From NCBI RefSeq assembly GCF_014899185.1, contig NZ_CP045201.1, positions 2,891,501 to 2,955,500 on the forward strand: 64,000 bases of DNA, given 5' to 3'. Under the pieces are notes generated by a model, which saw nothing but the letters and a program-made list of their open reading frames with translations, made no database searches and was not told the DNA's origin. Made by a program: the position numbers and the translations under genes. Origin of the DNA: Pseudooceanicola spongiae. GTDB lineage: Bacteria > Pseudomonadota > Alphaproteobacteria > Rhodobacterales > Rhodobacteraceae. Of this stretch, positions 36,898 through 45,966 are shown in pieces; the stretch's first letter is position 1; the number at the start of each line of letters is the position of its first letter.

Positions 36898-37527
36898 ATG
36901 TCCGTGCGCGCAGAACTGGACCACATCGTCATTGGAGCCGAGACGCTGGCCGAAGGGCTTGGCTATGCAGAAGCGGTGTTGGGCGTGGTGATCCCGAAGG
37001 GCGGTGCGCATCCTCTGATGGGCACCCATAACCATCTGCTGCGACTGGGAGAAACATCGTTTCTCGAGGTCATTGCGCCTGATCCCGAGGCTGTCGCACC
37101 GGGGCGCCCTCGCTGGTTCGGGCTGGATCAGCCACCACAGTCGCCGCGGCTGATGCACTGGGTGTTGCGGATGCCGGGCCTGGCGGGGTCCCTTGATATC
37201 CTGCCTGCAGAGGTCGGCGAGCTGATCGAGCAGCGGCGGGGTGATCTGACATGGCAGATTACAGTGCCGAAGGATGGGACGCTGCATTTTGGTGGCGCTT
37301 TTCCCAGTCTGATTGATTGGGGAATGCGCGAGGTCTTGCCGCCGAGCGCCATGAAAGGTGCGGGATTTTCGCTGTCGAAACTGGAGGTTGCCCATCCTGA
37401 CGCGGAGCGGATTGCGGAACTTATGGCACCGATCCTGAAGGATGAGCGGGTCAGTTTCGTTCCCCGTCCCGAAATCGCCCTCACCGCCTGGCTCATAGGG
37501 CCAAAGGGGGAAGTGATCCTGCGCTGA
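36898..37527 (+). CDS. glyoxalase-like (VOC fold) domain protein
   Basis: 209 residues resembling the glyoxalase-like family PF13468. It opens with AELDHIVIGAETLAEG, has a histidine in GTHNHLLRLG followed by the acidic FLEVIAPDPEA typical of VOC metal sites, and a second half from ~100. The catalytic role is unknown. It follows an intergenic region with a hairpin repeat and an 11-bp tandem array, and ends at a strong hairpin shared with hsp20. Confidence 0.75.
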   Translation: MSVRAELDHIVIGAETLAEGLGYAEAVLGVVIPKGGAHPLMGTHNHLLRLGETSFLEVIAPDPEAVAPGRPRWFGLDQPPQSPRLMHWVLRMPGLAGSLDILPAEVGELIEQRRGDLTWQITVPKDGTLHFGGAFPSLIDWGMREVLPPSAMKGAGFSLSKLEVAHPDAERIAELMAPILKDERVSFVPRPEIALTAWLIGPKGEVILR

Positions 37528-37530
37528 CAT

Positions 37531-37567
37531 GTGAAAGCGCGGCCCCGGGGGGACCGCGCCATTTCAC
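37531..37567. terminator. bidirectional hairpin between the glyoxalase-like gene and hsp20
   Basis: GTGAAAGCGCGG pairs with CCGCGC(CA)TTTCAC around a CCCC/GGGG-rich loop. The symmetric long stem between convergent genes suggests use in both directions. Confidence 0.6.
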
Positions 37568-37584
37568 CGCTCAACCGAGGTAAG

Positions 37585-38061
37585 TCAGGCTTCTGCGGTA
37601 TCTTGTGTGGTCTCGATCGCCTTGGCGTTCACAGTGTTGCCACGTGCGATGTCGATCCGGCGGGGCTTGAGCGCCTCGGGGATCTCGCGGACCAGATCGA
37701 TGTGCAGCATACCATCGGCATGGGTCGCACCGGAGACGCGAACATGATCCGCCAGCGCGAAGCGACGCTCAAACGCGCGGGTCGCAATACCACGGTGCAG
37801 GTAGGTGCGCGGGCTGTCATCAGCCGGTTTGCTGGCCGAGACGACGAGCGACCGGTCCTTCACCTCGACACCGAGATCGGTGTCGGAGAAACCGGCAACC
37901 GCAATCGAGATGCGATAGGCGTCTTCGGCCGTTTTCTCAATGTTATAGGGAGGATAGGTCGAGGTTCCGACGTCGGTCGTCAGGGCGCGATCCATCATTT
38001 CGGCCAATTGGTCAAAGCCGACAGTGGCGCGGTACAGGGGGGCGAGGTCAAAATTACGCAT
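37585..38061 (-). CDS. small heat-shock protein Hsp20 (IbpA-like)
   Basis: 158-residue alpha-crystallin-domain chaperone holding denatured proteins. The N-terminus MRNFDLAPLYRATVGFDQL resembles class A IbpA-type proteins; the alpha-crystallin core (~40-140) includes YRISIAVAGFSDTDL, and an IEP-like tail motif is not clear. Start 38061 is fixed by the AAGGA site 10 nt upstream, which lies in the thermometer hairpin. Expression is probably controlled at two levels: sigma-32 and RNA temperature sensing. Confidence 0.92.
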   Translation of the reverse strand: MRNFDLAPLYRATVGFDQLAEMMDRALTTDVGTSTYPPYNIEKTAEDAYRISIAVAGFSDTDLGVEVKDRSLVVSASKPADDSPRTYLHRGIATRAFERRFALADHVRVSGATHADGMLHIDLVREIPEALKPRRIDIARGNTVNAKAIETTQDTAEA

Positions 38062-38067
38062 GAGTTT

Positions 38068-38159
38068 GTCATCCTTCATCAAGCGATAACGTGTTGAGTC
38101 TTGGCCCTCCTCTCAGGGGACGGGCCGGTCTGCGCAGGACCCGTCGTCTGGCGTCCTGC
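38068..38159 (-). promoter_or_regulatory. ROSE-type RNA thermometer in the hsp20 leader
   Basis: The leader folds into three consecutive hairpins on the minus strand. I: GCAGGAC/GTCCTGC (38134-38159). II: GGCCCGTCC/GGAGGGCC with one bulge (38103-38126). III: GTTATC-G-CTT paired with AAG-GATGAC (38068-38090). Hairpin III hides the Shine-Dalgarno AAGGA, and its left arm contains UCGCU with an unpaired G, the ROSE hallmark U(U/C)GCU. Melting on heating would free the ribosome-binding site. Confidence 0.82.
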
Positions 38160-38167
38160 AAGAGAAT

Positions 38168-38196
38168 ATCTGGGAAGGGATCGTTGCGCTTTCAAG
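38168..38196 (-). promoter_or_regulatory. sigma-32 (RpoH) promoter of hsp20
   Basis: CTTGAA (38191-38196) and CCCAGAT (38168-38174) with 16 bp between match the heat-shock consensus CTTGAA-N13-17-CCCATNT closely. The predicted transcript starts near 38160, just where the first leader hairpin begins. Confidence 0.75.
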
Positions 38197-38199
38197 AGA

Positions 38200-38997
38200 T
38201 CATTTCGCAGGCGGGCTGAAAAACGCTGCGCCTGTCTGCGACCGGGTCTGGCGGTCCAGCGTCAGCTGATCCGCTTCGGGCAGGGTCGCCGTGCCAAAGC
38301 CCTTGCCCGCCGCGAGCGCCGCCTTGAGCTGAATGAGGGGCTGGCCAAGCTGCGTACCCAAGGCGACATGCTGGCCCGCCATATCCGCCTTGGCCGCAAC
38401 GATCGAAACAATCCTGGGCTGACCGCCGACCATACTGAAGATCGGCGCCCCGGAGGACCCGAAGTCAACGGTGCAGGAGGTGACGAGAACGCCTTCCTGC
38501 TGCGTAATCACCGCGCAGCTCTGTTGCAGAGGCGGGGCTTCGGCGCGATCAAAGGCATAGGCAACGATGTTGAGCATCGCCCCCCGTGGCGGACGCAGAT
38601 CGGTGGAAAAGGGGGTCGCGGCCTGAGCCTCAATGGGGTGCGACAGCTCAAGAAGAGCGACATCGTTGCGCAGGCGGCTGGCGGAAGGGCTTGCGCTGTA
38701 GACATAATCCGGATCGACCACGGCGCGCCTGACCTGACGTGTGGCGCGCGCCTGGCCGTTGATCAACCCGGCGCGGAAGGCAATTGTGGTGGGTTCGATC
38801 TGCTGGCCCGTGGTTGCGTCAAACATGCAATGCGCTGCCGTCAGCACCAGATTGTCCGCAACCAGCGCCCCCGTGCAGAACCCTTTGCCCGCGATATCTA
38901 GCCGCCCGACAGCCTGCCATGGCGCCGGTTCGCTGTCATGCGCCAGAACGGGCGGGGCAAGGACGAGCAGCAGGAAAAGGACAAGGCGTGGCAGCAT
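38200..38997 (-). CDS. secreted trypsin-like serine protease (S1 family)
   Basis: 265 residues. Residues ~1-20 form a signal peptide (LVLFLLLVLAPPVLAHD), so the protein is periplasmic or secreted. The catalytic triad is visible: His in VLTAAHC, Asp in RNDVALLEL, Ser in GSSGAPIF. There is no PDZ domain, so it is not DegP-like. It lies directly upstream of the hsp20 promoter on the same strand. Targets unknown; a role in envelope protein quality control is only suggested by position. Confidence 0.85.
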   Translation of the reverse strand: MLPRLVLFLLLVLAPPVLAHDSEPAPWQAVGRLDIAGKGFCTGALVADNLVLTAAHCMFDATTGQQIEPTTIAFRAGLINGQARATRQVRRAVVDPDYVYSASPSASRLRNDVALLELSHPIEAQAATPFSTDLRPPRGAMLNIVAYAFDRAEAPPLQQSCAVITQQEGVLVTSCTVDFGSSGAPIFSMVGGQPRIVSIVAAKADMAGQHVALGTQLGQPLIQLKAALAAGKGFGTATLPEADQLTLDRQTRSQTGAAFFSPPAK

Positions 38998-39060
38998 CGG
39001 CGCTCCGACTAAAACCGGTTTCAGCGTGGATGCTCTGCGCGACCTGGCCACCCCGACAGA

Positions 39061-40389
39061 TCAACGCAGGATTGGCACCCTCTGGTGTGCCGGGTCCCGC
39101 GTCATCGCCGGTGGCTTTGGGCCACCCGTCACCCAATCCAGCAGCTCGACCGTGTGCACCACAGGCACCCCAGTGGCCGAGCCGATCTGCATCATGCAGC
39201 CAATATTCCCCGCCGCGATCACTTGCGGCTTCAGCGCCTCCAGCGTGTCGACCTTGCGGGTCTTCAGCTTGGCGGAAATCTCGGGCTGCATCAGATTGTA
39301 GGTGCCGGCCGAACCGCAACACAGATGTGCATCCGCCGGCAACATCACCTGAAAACCCGCCGCCGCCAATAGCTTCTTGGGGGGATCGGTAATCTTCTGG
39401 CCGTGCTGTAGCGAACAGGCCGCGTGGTAGGCGACCCTGAGGCCCTGCGCCTCCGGACGTATCGGGTCCGGAAGCGTCAGAGAGGCAAGGACTTCTGTAA
39501 TATCCTTAGCGATTCCAGAGACTTTTGCAGCCTCCTGCGCCAGAGCATCATCGCGGAACATATGGCCGTAGTCCTTGATCGTCGTGCCACAGCCAGAGGT
39601 GTTTATGACGATGGCATCCAGACCTTCGCCGTTCATTTCAGCGCTCCATGCACGGATATTGGCCGCCGCCGCGCGGTGGCTGTCCGCCTCGCGCCCCATG
39701 TGGTGGGTCAGTGCGCCACAGCACCCCGCGCCCTTGGCCACGACGACTTCGACCCCCAGCCGGGTCAGCAGGCGAATCGTCGCGTCGTTGATATCGGTGT
39801 TCAGCGCCTTCTGCGCGCAGCCCGTCATCAGCGCCACCCGCATCCGGCGCGGCCCCGTTGCCGCAAAGCTTTGCGGGTCATCGTTGCGCGACACCGGAGG
39901 GATGTGCCTGGGCGCCATATCGAGCATGGCGCGCAACCGCGGATCGGGCAAGAACCGGCGCAGAGGCCGTGCCATCTTTGCCCCCAGAAGCGCGACACGA
40001 AACCGTTTCGGATAGGGCAGGATCGTCGCCAACAGGGACCTGAGCGCGCGGTCGTGCCAGGGCCGACGATAGGTCTTTTCGATATAGGCGCGGGCATGAT
40101 CCACCAGATGCATGTAATGCACGCCCGAGGGGCAGGTCGTCATGCAGGCCAGACAGGACAGGCATCGGTCGATATGCTTAACCGTCTTTTCGTCCGGAAC
40201 CCGTTCGTTTTCCAGCATGTCCTTGATCAGGTAGATGCGCCCGCGCGGACTGTCGAGTTCATCGCCAAGCACTTGATAGGTCGGGCAAGTGGCGGTGCAA
40301 AAGCCGCAATGCACGCAGGAACGCAGGATCTGGTTCGCCCGCTTGGTCCCCGGATCGACCAATTGCGCTTCGGTGAAAGTCGTCTGCAT
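39061..40389 (-). CDS. glcF: glycolate oxidase iron-sulfur subunit
   Basis: GlcF, 442 residues. Two ferredoxin-type clusters near the N-terminus (CVHCGFCTATCP and CLSCLACMTTCP) and two C-terminal CCG-type domains (GAGCCGALTHH, CCGSAG) carry electrons from glycolate oxidation to the membrane chain. Last gene of glcDEF, 36 nt after glcE. Confidence 0.93.
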   Translation of the reverse strand: MQTTFTEAQLVDPGTKRANQILRSCVHCGFCTATCPTYQVLGDELDSPRGRIYLIKDMLENERVPDEKTVKHIDRCLSCLACMTTCPSGVHYMHLVDHARAYIEKTYRRPWHDRALRSLLATILPYPKRFRVALLGAKMARPLRRFLPDPRLRAMLDMAPRHIPPVSRNDDPQSFAATGPRRMRVALMTGCAQKALNTDINDATIRLLTRLGVEVVVAKGAGCCGALTHHMGREADSHRAAAANIRAWSAEMNGEGLDAIVINTSGCGTTIKDYGHMFRDDALAQEAAKVSGIAKDITEVLASLTLPDPIRPEAQGLRVAYHAACSLQHGQKITDPPKKLLAAAGFQVMLPADAHLCCGSAGTYNLMQPEISAKLKTRKVDTLEALKPQVIAAGNIGCMMQIGSATGVPVVHTVELLDWVTGGPKPPAMTRDPAHQRVPILR

Positions 40390-40425
40390 GTCAGTGCGCA
40401 GCTCCTGCTGAAATTCGGGGGGCGA

Positions 40426-41598
40426 TCATGCGGCAGGCTCCGCAATCGCCGCGACGCCCATCAGGCCGGGGTTGAGGATACCCCTTGGATCGAAACGCGC
40501 CCGCAGACCGGCTGCAATACGCTCCAACGGGGCAGCCTGGGGGTGGAACATCACCACGGCCTCGCGCTGCGCGATAGGCGCGCGCACCAGTGTCGCATGA
40601 CCACCAAGCGCCGAGACCTCGGCCCGCACCACACCAGCGCGCGCGCTGGCGCCCTCGACCATCAGCCAGACCAGCCCACCACCCCAGTCGCAAATCGTCT
40701 TGTGCGCCACCCCTGCCCGCCCAAGTGCCGCGAGCAACAGCGGCGCATCCGTCGGCTTGACCGAGATCCGCCAGAGCGGAGCCTCCTGCCCGGCGAACGG
40801 CGTAACATCCCGAACTTGCTGCCAAAGCGCAGCGCTCTCGGCCCCTTCTACGATGCTGTGATCGCCGGGCAGGGTCTCGGCAAGACGCTGGATGCGATAG
40901 GCGACACTGCCGCGCAGCCCTTCGACACGGATACGCCTTTCGGGGGCATCCCCCGCGACTCCCGGGCCGATCCAGACCGCGCCACTCACGTCATAGGGCG
41001 TGCCCAGAGCACTGCACATATCCGCGACACAGGCATCGGCACCCTGCCCCCGCAGCACCAAAGTAGCCTCGGCCTGAGGGATCGCGAGGACCTTGAGGCT
41101 GACTTCGCTCAGCACCCCCAGCGTGCCCCAGCTGCCCGCCATCAGCTTCACCAGATCATAGCCGGTGACGTTCTTCATCACCCGTCCACCGTTGCGTATG
41201 ATATGCCCCTCGCCGTCGACAAAGCGCACACCCAGAAGGAAATCCCGTGCCGCACCGACCTGGACGCGACGCGGCCCCGACACGTTCGCTGCCACAACGC
41301 CGCCGATCGTCGGCGTGCCGGTGGTGCCCAGCAGAGTGCGATGGTCCATCGGCTCAAACGCAAGACGCTGGTTTTTCTCTGACAGCAGCGCCTCGATCTC
41401 GGCAACCGGAGTTCCGGCCCGGGCCACCAGCGTCAGCGCCGCCGGTTCGTACAGGGTGACACCGCTGAGCCCGCCGGTCTCCAGCACGGCGCCCCCCGCT
41501 GGAAAGAACGCGCCGCGCGTCCCCCCGCCACGGATCTGCAGGGCCGTCTCGGTGTGTCTGATCAGCTCGGAAAGCTCGGCTTCGCTTTCAGGTCTCAT
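40426..41598 (-). CDS. glcE: glycolate oxidase FAD-binding subunit
   Basis: GlcE, 390 residues, an FAD-binding type 4 protein lacking much of the GlcD catalytic domain. Seen: LQIRGGGTRGAFFPAG (FAD pyrophosphate region), TIGGVVAANVSGPRRVQVG and VKNVTGYDLVKLMAGSWGTLG. It overlaps glcD by 4 nt and is required with GlcD and GlcF for glycolate-to-glyoxylate oxidation. Confidence 0.92.
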   Translation of the reverse strand: MRPESEAELSELIRHTETALQIRGGGTRGAFFPAGGAVLETGGLSGVTLYEPAALTLVARAGTPVAEIEALLSEKNQRLAFEPMDHRTLLGTTGTPTIGGVVAANVSGPRRVQVGAARDFLLGVRFVDGEGHIIRNGGRVMKNVTGYDLVKLMAGSWGTLGVLSEVSLKVLAIPQAEATLVLRGQGADACVADMCSALGTPYDVSGAVWIGPGVAGDAPERRIRVEGLRGSVAYRIQRLAETLPGDHSIVEGAESAALWQQVRDVTPFAGQEAPLWRISVKPTDAPLLLAALGRAGVAHKTICDWGGGLVWLMVEGASARAGVVRAEVSALGGHATLVRAPIAQREAVVMFHPQAAPLERIAAGLRARFDPRGILNPGLMGVAAIAEPAA

Positions 41599-43025
41599 CC
41601 GCGTCGCCCCGCGCTAACCGCCAGAGGAAAGACCTTGGCCGGGTTCAGCAGCCATCTGGGATCGAATACGTCCTTCACCCGCATCTGCGCCTCCAGATCG
41701 CCCACGTCGTATTGCACCAGCATCAGATCCCGCTTTTCGATGCCCACGCCGTGCTCTCCGGTCAGGCAGCCTCCGACCTCAACGCAGAGCTTCAGGATTT
41801 CGGCCCCCAGAGCCTCGCACAGCTCAAGCTGGCCGGACTGATTGGCGTTGAACAGGATCAGCGGATGCATGTTGCCGTCGCCCGCATGAAACACATTCGC
41901 CACGTCGAGGCCGAATTCGCGGCTGAGATCGGCAATACGCCCCAGTACGAAAGGCAGCGTGTTCACCGGGATCGTGCCATCCAGACACATGTAGTCGTTG
42001 ATCTGACCCATTGCCCCGAAGGCACTTTTGCGGCCCAGCCAGATCTTGGCGCTTTCCTCGGCCGAGCGGCTTTCGCGCAGCTCTACCGGGTTGTGACGTC
42101 GTGCAATGGCGGTGATGATCGCCAGTTGCTCCTGAATTTCGGCTTCGCTGCCCTCGACCTCTATGATCAGCAGCGCCTCGCAATCGGGATAGCCCGCGCC
42201 GGAAAAGGCATCTGTGGCACGGATGCAGGGCAGGTCCATGAACTCGATCGCGACGGGCAGGATCCCGGATTCGATGATGTCACTGACACAGCGTCCGGCC
42301 ACCTCGTTGCTGTCGTAGCCGACAAGCACAGGGCGCGCCCCCTCGGGCTTGGGCAGGATGCGCAGGGTCGCCTCTGTGACCACGCCGAGCTGGCCTTCGC
42401 TGCCGCAGATCACGCCCAGCAGATCCAGCCCGCCTGCATCCAGATGCGCACCGCCGATCTCGACGACTTCGCCATCCATCATGACCAGCGTCACGCCCAG
42501 CAGGTTGTTGGTCGTGACGCCGTACTTGAGGCAATGCGCCCCACCTGAGTTCATCGCGATATTGCCGGCAATGGCACATGCCAGCTGACTGGACGGATCG
42601 GGCGCGTAAAAAAAGCCATCCGCCTCGACCGCTCCCGAAACGGAGAGGTTGGTGCGCCCGGTCTGCACGCGGATAAACCGATTGGCATAGTCCGTCTCGA
42701 TCACCGCGTTCATACGTGCCACGCCCAGGATCACGCTGTCCGCCGTCGGCAGCGCCCCGCCCGCCAAGGACGTCCCCGAGCCGCGCGGGACCACCGGCAC
42801 GCCCAGCTCATGACAAATAGCCAGCACCTGCGAAACCTCGTGCGTCGAGCTAGGCAAGACCGCGCAGAGCGGAGCGCATCGGTAGGCCGTGAGAGCGTCG
42901 CATTCATAGGCGCGCGTCTCTGCCGGATCATCGATCACCGCCTCAGCGGGCAACACCCGACGCAAGCGCGCCACAAGTTCCGGCTTTCGCGAGATGACCT
43001 GCGCATCAGGGACGGGCATTTCCAT
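41595..43025 (-). CDS. glcD: glycolate oxidase catalytic subunit
   Basis: GlcD, 476 residues, FAD-linked oxidase turning glycolate into glyoxylate. FAD motif VPRGSGTSLAGGALP, the GAHCLKYGVTTNNLLGV block, VFHAGDGNMHPLI and the C-terminal GEHGVGIEKRDLM are diagnostic of the GlcD/lactate dehydrogenase group. ATG 43025 has AAGGGA 8 nt upstream. First gene of the operon; a candidate operator lies just upstream. Confidence 0.94.
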   Translation of the reverse strand: MEMPVPDAQVISRKPELVARLRRVLPAEAVIDDPAETRAYECDALTAYRCAPLCAVLPSSTHEVSQVLAICHELGVPVVPRGSGTSLAGGALPTADSVILGVARMNAVIETDYANRFIRVQTGRTNLSVSGAVEADGFFYAPDPSSQLACAIAGNIAMNSGGAHCLKYGVTTNNLLGVTLVMMDGEVVEIGGAHLDAGGLDLLGVICGSEGQLGVVTEATLRILPKPEGARPVLVGYDSNEVAGRCVSDIIESGILPVAIEFMDLPCIRATDAFSGAGYPDCEALLIIEVEGSEAEIQEQLAIITAIARRHNPVELRESRSAEESAKIWLGRKSAFGAMGQINDYMCLDGTIPVNTLPFVLGRIADLSREFGLDVANVFHAGDGNMHPLILFNANQSGQLELCEALGAEILKLCVEVGGCLTGEHGVGIEKRDLMLVQYDVGDLEAQMRVKDVFDPRWLLNPAKVFPLAVSAGRRG

Positions 43026-43068
43026 TTGGCTGATCCCTTGTTTGTCTGGCGATCGACGCTGATGTCAG

Positions 43069-43096
43069 AATTGGTAATTTTTTATAACCAATAATT
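43069..43096. promoter_or_regulatory. candidate operator between glcD and the DUF599 gene
   Basis: ATTGGT (43070-43075) and ACCAAT (43087-43092) form an inverted repeat 11 bp apart within a markedly AT-rich stretch. TGGT/ACCA half-sites are typical of FadR/GntR-type regulators, which include GlcC and LldR, although those sites normally have a 3-bp spacer. Identity uncertain. Confidence 0.4.
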
Positions 43097-43137
43097 CCGA
43101 TAGGCAAGATACTTGCAGTCAGAGTAACACGGAGGCC

Positions 43138-43851
43138 ATGACATCGCTGGATTTTTTCACTCTCTTCTCCGCCTATGACATGCTCGCCGTGGTCTTCATC
43201 CTGGCGGCATGGGTCAGTATCGACTGGCGAATCGAACACCCTTCAAAGCGGCGCCCCTCCGTTTCGACCTTGATGGCGGGCTACCGGCGAGAATGGATGC
43301 GCCAGATGGTGACCCGCCAGCCGAGGATATTTGACAGCCACATTCTGTCGACTCTGCGGCAGGGTCCGTCATTTTTCGGATCTGCAACGCTGATTGCCAT
43401 CGGCGGTGTTCTGGCGCTGATCGGCAACTCCGAGCCTCTTGACGGGCTGGCCGAGCAGTTGGGGGCCGATGATACTCCGCTGGTCTTCTGGGAAATGAAG
43501 CTGATTCTGGTGCTTTTTTTCCTGACGAACGCATTCCTCAAATTCGTCTGGTCGCACCGCCTCTTCGGTTATTGCGCGGTGATGATGGGATCCGTTCCGA
43601 ACGAGATCGAAGACCACCGAGCTCTGACCCGCGCCCTCAAGGCCGCCGAGGTGAATATCAGCGCTGCACGTGGCTTCAACCGGGGTCTTCGCTCTGTCTA
43701 TTTCGCGATGGCCGCGACCGCCTGGGCCTTGGGACCAGCCGGTCTGCTGATCGCCACCTGCGTCACCTGCCTGATCCTCTGGCGGCGCGAGTTTGCCTCG
43801 CTTTCTCGCGCGGTGCTGCTGTCCGGCAATGACCGCGAAAAAGGCATGTGA
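43138..43851 (+). CDS. DUF599 membrane protein
   Basis: 237 residues of the DUF599 family with about four membrane helices. The opening DMLAVVFILAAWVSIDW, LSTLRQGPSFFGSATLIAIGG, FLKFVWSHRLFGYCAVMMG, and a terminal pair of helices are visible. Function unknown across the family. GGAGG lies unusually close (2 nt) to ATG 43138, but an in-frame stop excludes a longer start nearby. Divergent from glcD. Confidence 0.8.
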   Translation: MTSLDFFTLFSAYDMLAVVFILAAWVSIDWRIEHPSKRRPSVSTLMAGYRREWMRQMVTRQPRIFDSHILSTLRQGPSFFGSATLIAIGGVLALIGNSEPLDGLAEQLGADDTPLVFWEMKLILVLFFLTNAFLKFVWSHRLFGYCAVMMGSVPNEIEDHRALTRALKAAEVNISAARGFNRGLRSVYFAMAATAWALGPAGLLIATCVTCLILWRREFASLSRAVLLSGNDREKGM

Positions 43852-43911
43852 GGACGTTCCTGTAGCCGTCGCGCGGGCAGGATGCTGGCGGGCAGAGAAC
43901 GCCCGCCGGTT

Positions 43912-45966
43912 TTAGCGCCGTCCTTCGCGCAGCCAGCCCGCCAGGATCAGGAACGCGCTCAGCAGCAGGACCAGCCAAGGCGGCAGAAGCGGAGTCTGCG
44001 TGACATTGCGTGTCTCATAGGCATCGCGTGGCGTCAGACCGATCCAGCCACGCCCGGCCGCGGGCCGCCCGGCGCGCACATCACGCAGCGTCGGCAGCCC
44101 GTCGGACAGACGACGCACGCCGCCGCGCGTTTCCTCCACCAACGGTTCCAAAGCTTGGCCATCGGCAATCGTCTGCTCGAACTCACGTGGGGCTGCCGGC
44201 CCAAGGCCAATGACATTGGTCAAATCGCCAGAGGTCAGACGGTAAAGCCCAATATCGGCGCCCGTGAACTCCGCCTCGAAATGCCCCGGAGAGGTCTCGC
44301 TCAGCGTGACGTCCGTTTCGGACCCATCCGGAGATGTTACAGTGACCGGCCCAGTCGTTTCCGACAGCGTCCGCCGCACGATCGTCATGGTCTGACCCAC
44401 CGCTTCGGCAGTCAGCGCCTCTTCCTCCAGATCCGGCTCTTTCATCATCCAATGCGCCAGGCGCCGCAGCAGCTCAAGCTGGGGACCGCCGCCCTCGAAA
44501 CCACGATTCCACAGCCAGGCATGATCGGAGGCCAGAAGGGCAACGCGCCCTTCGCCAACCCGGTCCAGAATCAGCAGCGGGCGATCTTCCACTCCCGACA
44601 TGACAACCTGACCACGCTCTGGTGTGACATCTATCTGTCGCATCCAGCGGCCCCAATCGCCCTCCCACATCTGCTCAAGCCCTGCCGTCACCGGATGGCG
44701 CTTGCCCAGATCGGTGACTTTCGGACGATACCCCTCGTCGAAAACGCGCGCTGTGGGGCGGGCGGGCAGAACCTCGGCCAGGGGGGACCGATAGAGCGAA
44801 TCTGCCGAGGCGAAATCAGGCCCGGCTGCGATCAGGACAGCGCCACCTTTGGTCACATAGTCGCGCACATTGTCGATATAGAGGGTCGGCAGGATACCCC
44901 GGCGCTTGTAGCGGTCGAAGATGATGAGGTCGAAATCCTCGATCTTTTCCAGAAACAGCTCACGCGTGGGAAAGGCGATCAGGGACAGCTCGGACACCGG
45001 AACACCGTCCTGCTTGGAGGGCGGACGCAGGATCGTGAAATGCACCAGATCGACAGAGCTGTCCGATTTCAGAAGGTTACGCCAGGTCCGCCCGCCGGGG
45101 TGCGGCTCTCCCGAGACCAGCAGAACACGCAGCCGGTCGCGCACGCCGTTCATCTGGACTATCGCAGAATTATTGCGCTCGGTAAGCTCCCCGGCCTGCG
45201 CGGGCGTCGAAAACTGGATGACGTTGCGCCCACCGTGCGCCAGCATTACCGGCAGTTCGAAATCGCGACCGGTCTCGGCGGTGACCTGAATTGGCTCGCC
45301 TCCGTCGAGCGATATGGCCACTTCGGCTTGACCTTGCAGACCCTCCGGAACAGCGCCGTTATCCTCAATCCGCAAGGTCAGAGTGACCTCTTCCCCCAAA
45401 ATCCCGAAGGCGGGCGCGTTCTTGACGATCAGACGACGATCCCAATCCTGCGGCGTGCCGCTGAGCAGAAGATGCAGCGGCGCAGGCAGGCCCGGCGCCT
45501 GATCGAGGTCATGCAGGCGGCCGTCAGAGAGCAGGATCACCCCAGCGATGCGCGCGCGCGGTTCCTCGGCCAGCGCCTCGGAGACAGCGGTCATGAGCAG
45601 AGTACCGGAATCGCCGGCGCCATCGCCCACGGTGATCCGGCGCAACTCGGTATTGGGGCGTGCAGCGATACGATCTGCCAGCGTGTTCGCGGCCTCCTCG
45701 GTCTGCGCGGCACGATCAGCAAGGCGTTGCGAGGCGGAGCGATCTTCGACCAGCAGAACAATGTCGGTCAGAGGCGTCCGATCTTCCTGCCGCAGTGAGG
45801 GACCGCTGAGTGCAGCAAGAATCACGATACCAGCCATGCCGCGCCAGGCCCAGCCCGCGAGGCCGCGCCAAACGGCCAGCACGGTGCCGAGCAGGACGAG
45901 CCCCGCGAAAATGGCCAGAACCACCCAAGGCAGCAGCGGATCGAAGATGATATTTCCGGTCATCAT
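43912..45966 (-). CDS. large membrane-anchored protein of MoxR/DUF58/DUF4159 operon
   Basis: 684 residues. Two membrane helices near the N-terminus (LLPWVVLAIFAGLVLLG, AGIVILAALSGPSL) precede a VWA-like region with LLVEDRSAS and ILLSDGRLHD, then a glutamine-amidotransferase-like part (DLIIFDRYKRRGILPTLY) and a final helix (LLLSAFLILAGWL). It is probably exposed in the periplasm with a C-terminal anchor. It overlaps the DUF4159 gene by 4 nt and is the last gene of the operon. No enzymatic role is known. Confidence 0.7.
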   Translation of the reverse strand: MMTGNIIFDPLLPWVVLAIFAGLVLLGTVLAVWRGLAGWAWRGMAGIVILAALSGPSLRQEDRTPLTDIVLLVEDRSASQRLADRAAQTEEAANTLADRIAARPNTELRRITVGDGAGDSGTLLMTAVSEALAEEPRARIAGVILLSDGRLHDLDQAPGLPAPLHLLLSGTPQDWDRRLIVKNAPAFGILGEEVTLTLRIEDNGAVPEGLQGQAEVAISLDGGEPIQVTAETGRDFELPVMLAHGGRNVIQFSTPAQAGELTERNNSAIVQMNGVRDRLRVLLVSGEPHPGGRTWRNLLKSDSSVDLVHFTILRPPSKQDGVPVSELSLIAFPTRELFLEKIEDFDLIIFDRYKRRGILPTLYIDNVRDYVTKGGAVLIAAGPDFASADSLYRSPLAEVLPARPTARVFDEGYRPKVTDLGKRHPVTAGLEQMWEGDWGRWMRQIDVTPERGQVVMSGVEDRPLLILDRVGEGRVALLASDHAWLWNRGFEGGGPQLELLRRLAHWMMKEPDLEEEALTAEAVGQTMTIVRRTLSETTGPVTVTSPDGSETDVTLSETSPGHFEAEFTGADIGLYRLTSGDLTNVIGLGPAAPREFEQTIADGQALEPLVEETRGGVRRLSDGLPTLRDVRAGRPAAGRGWIGLTPRDAYETRNVTQTPLLPPWLVLLLSAFLILAGWLREGRR

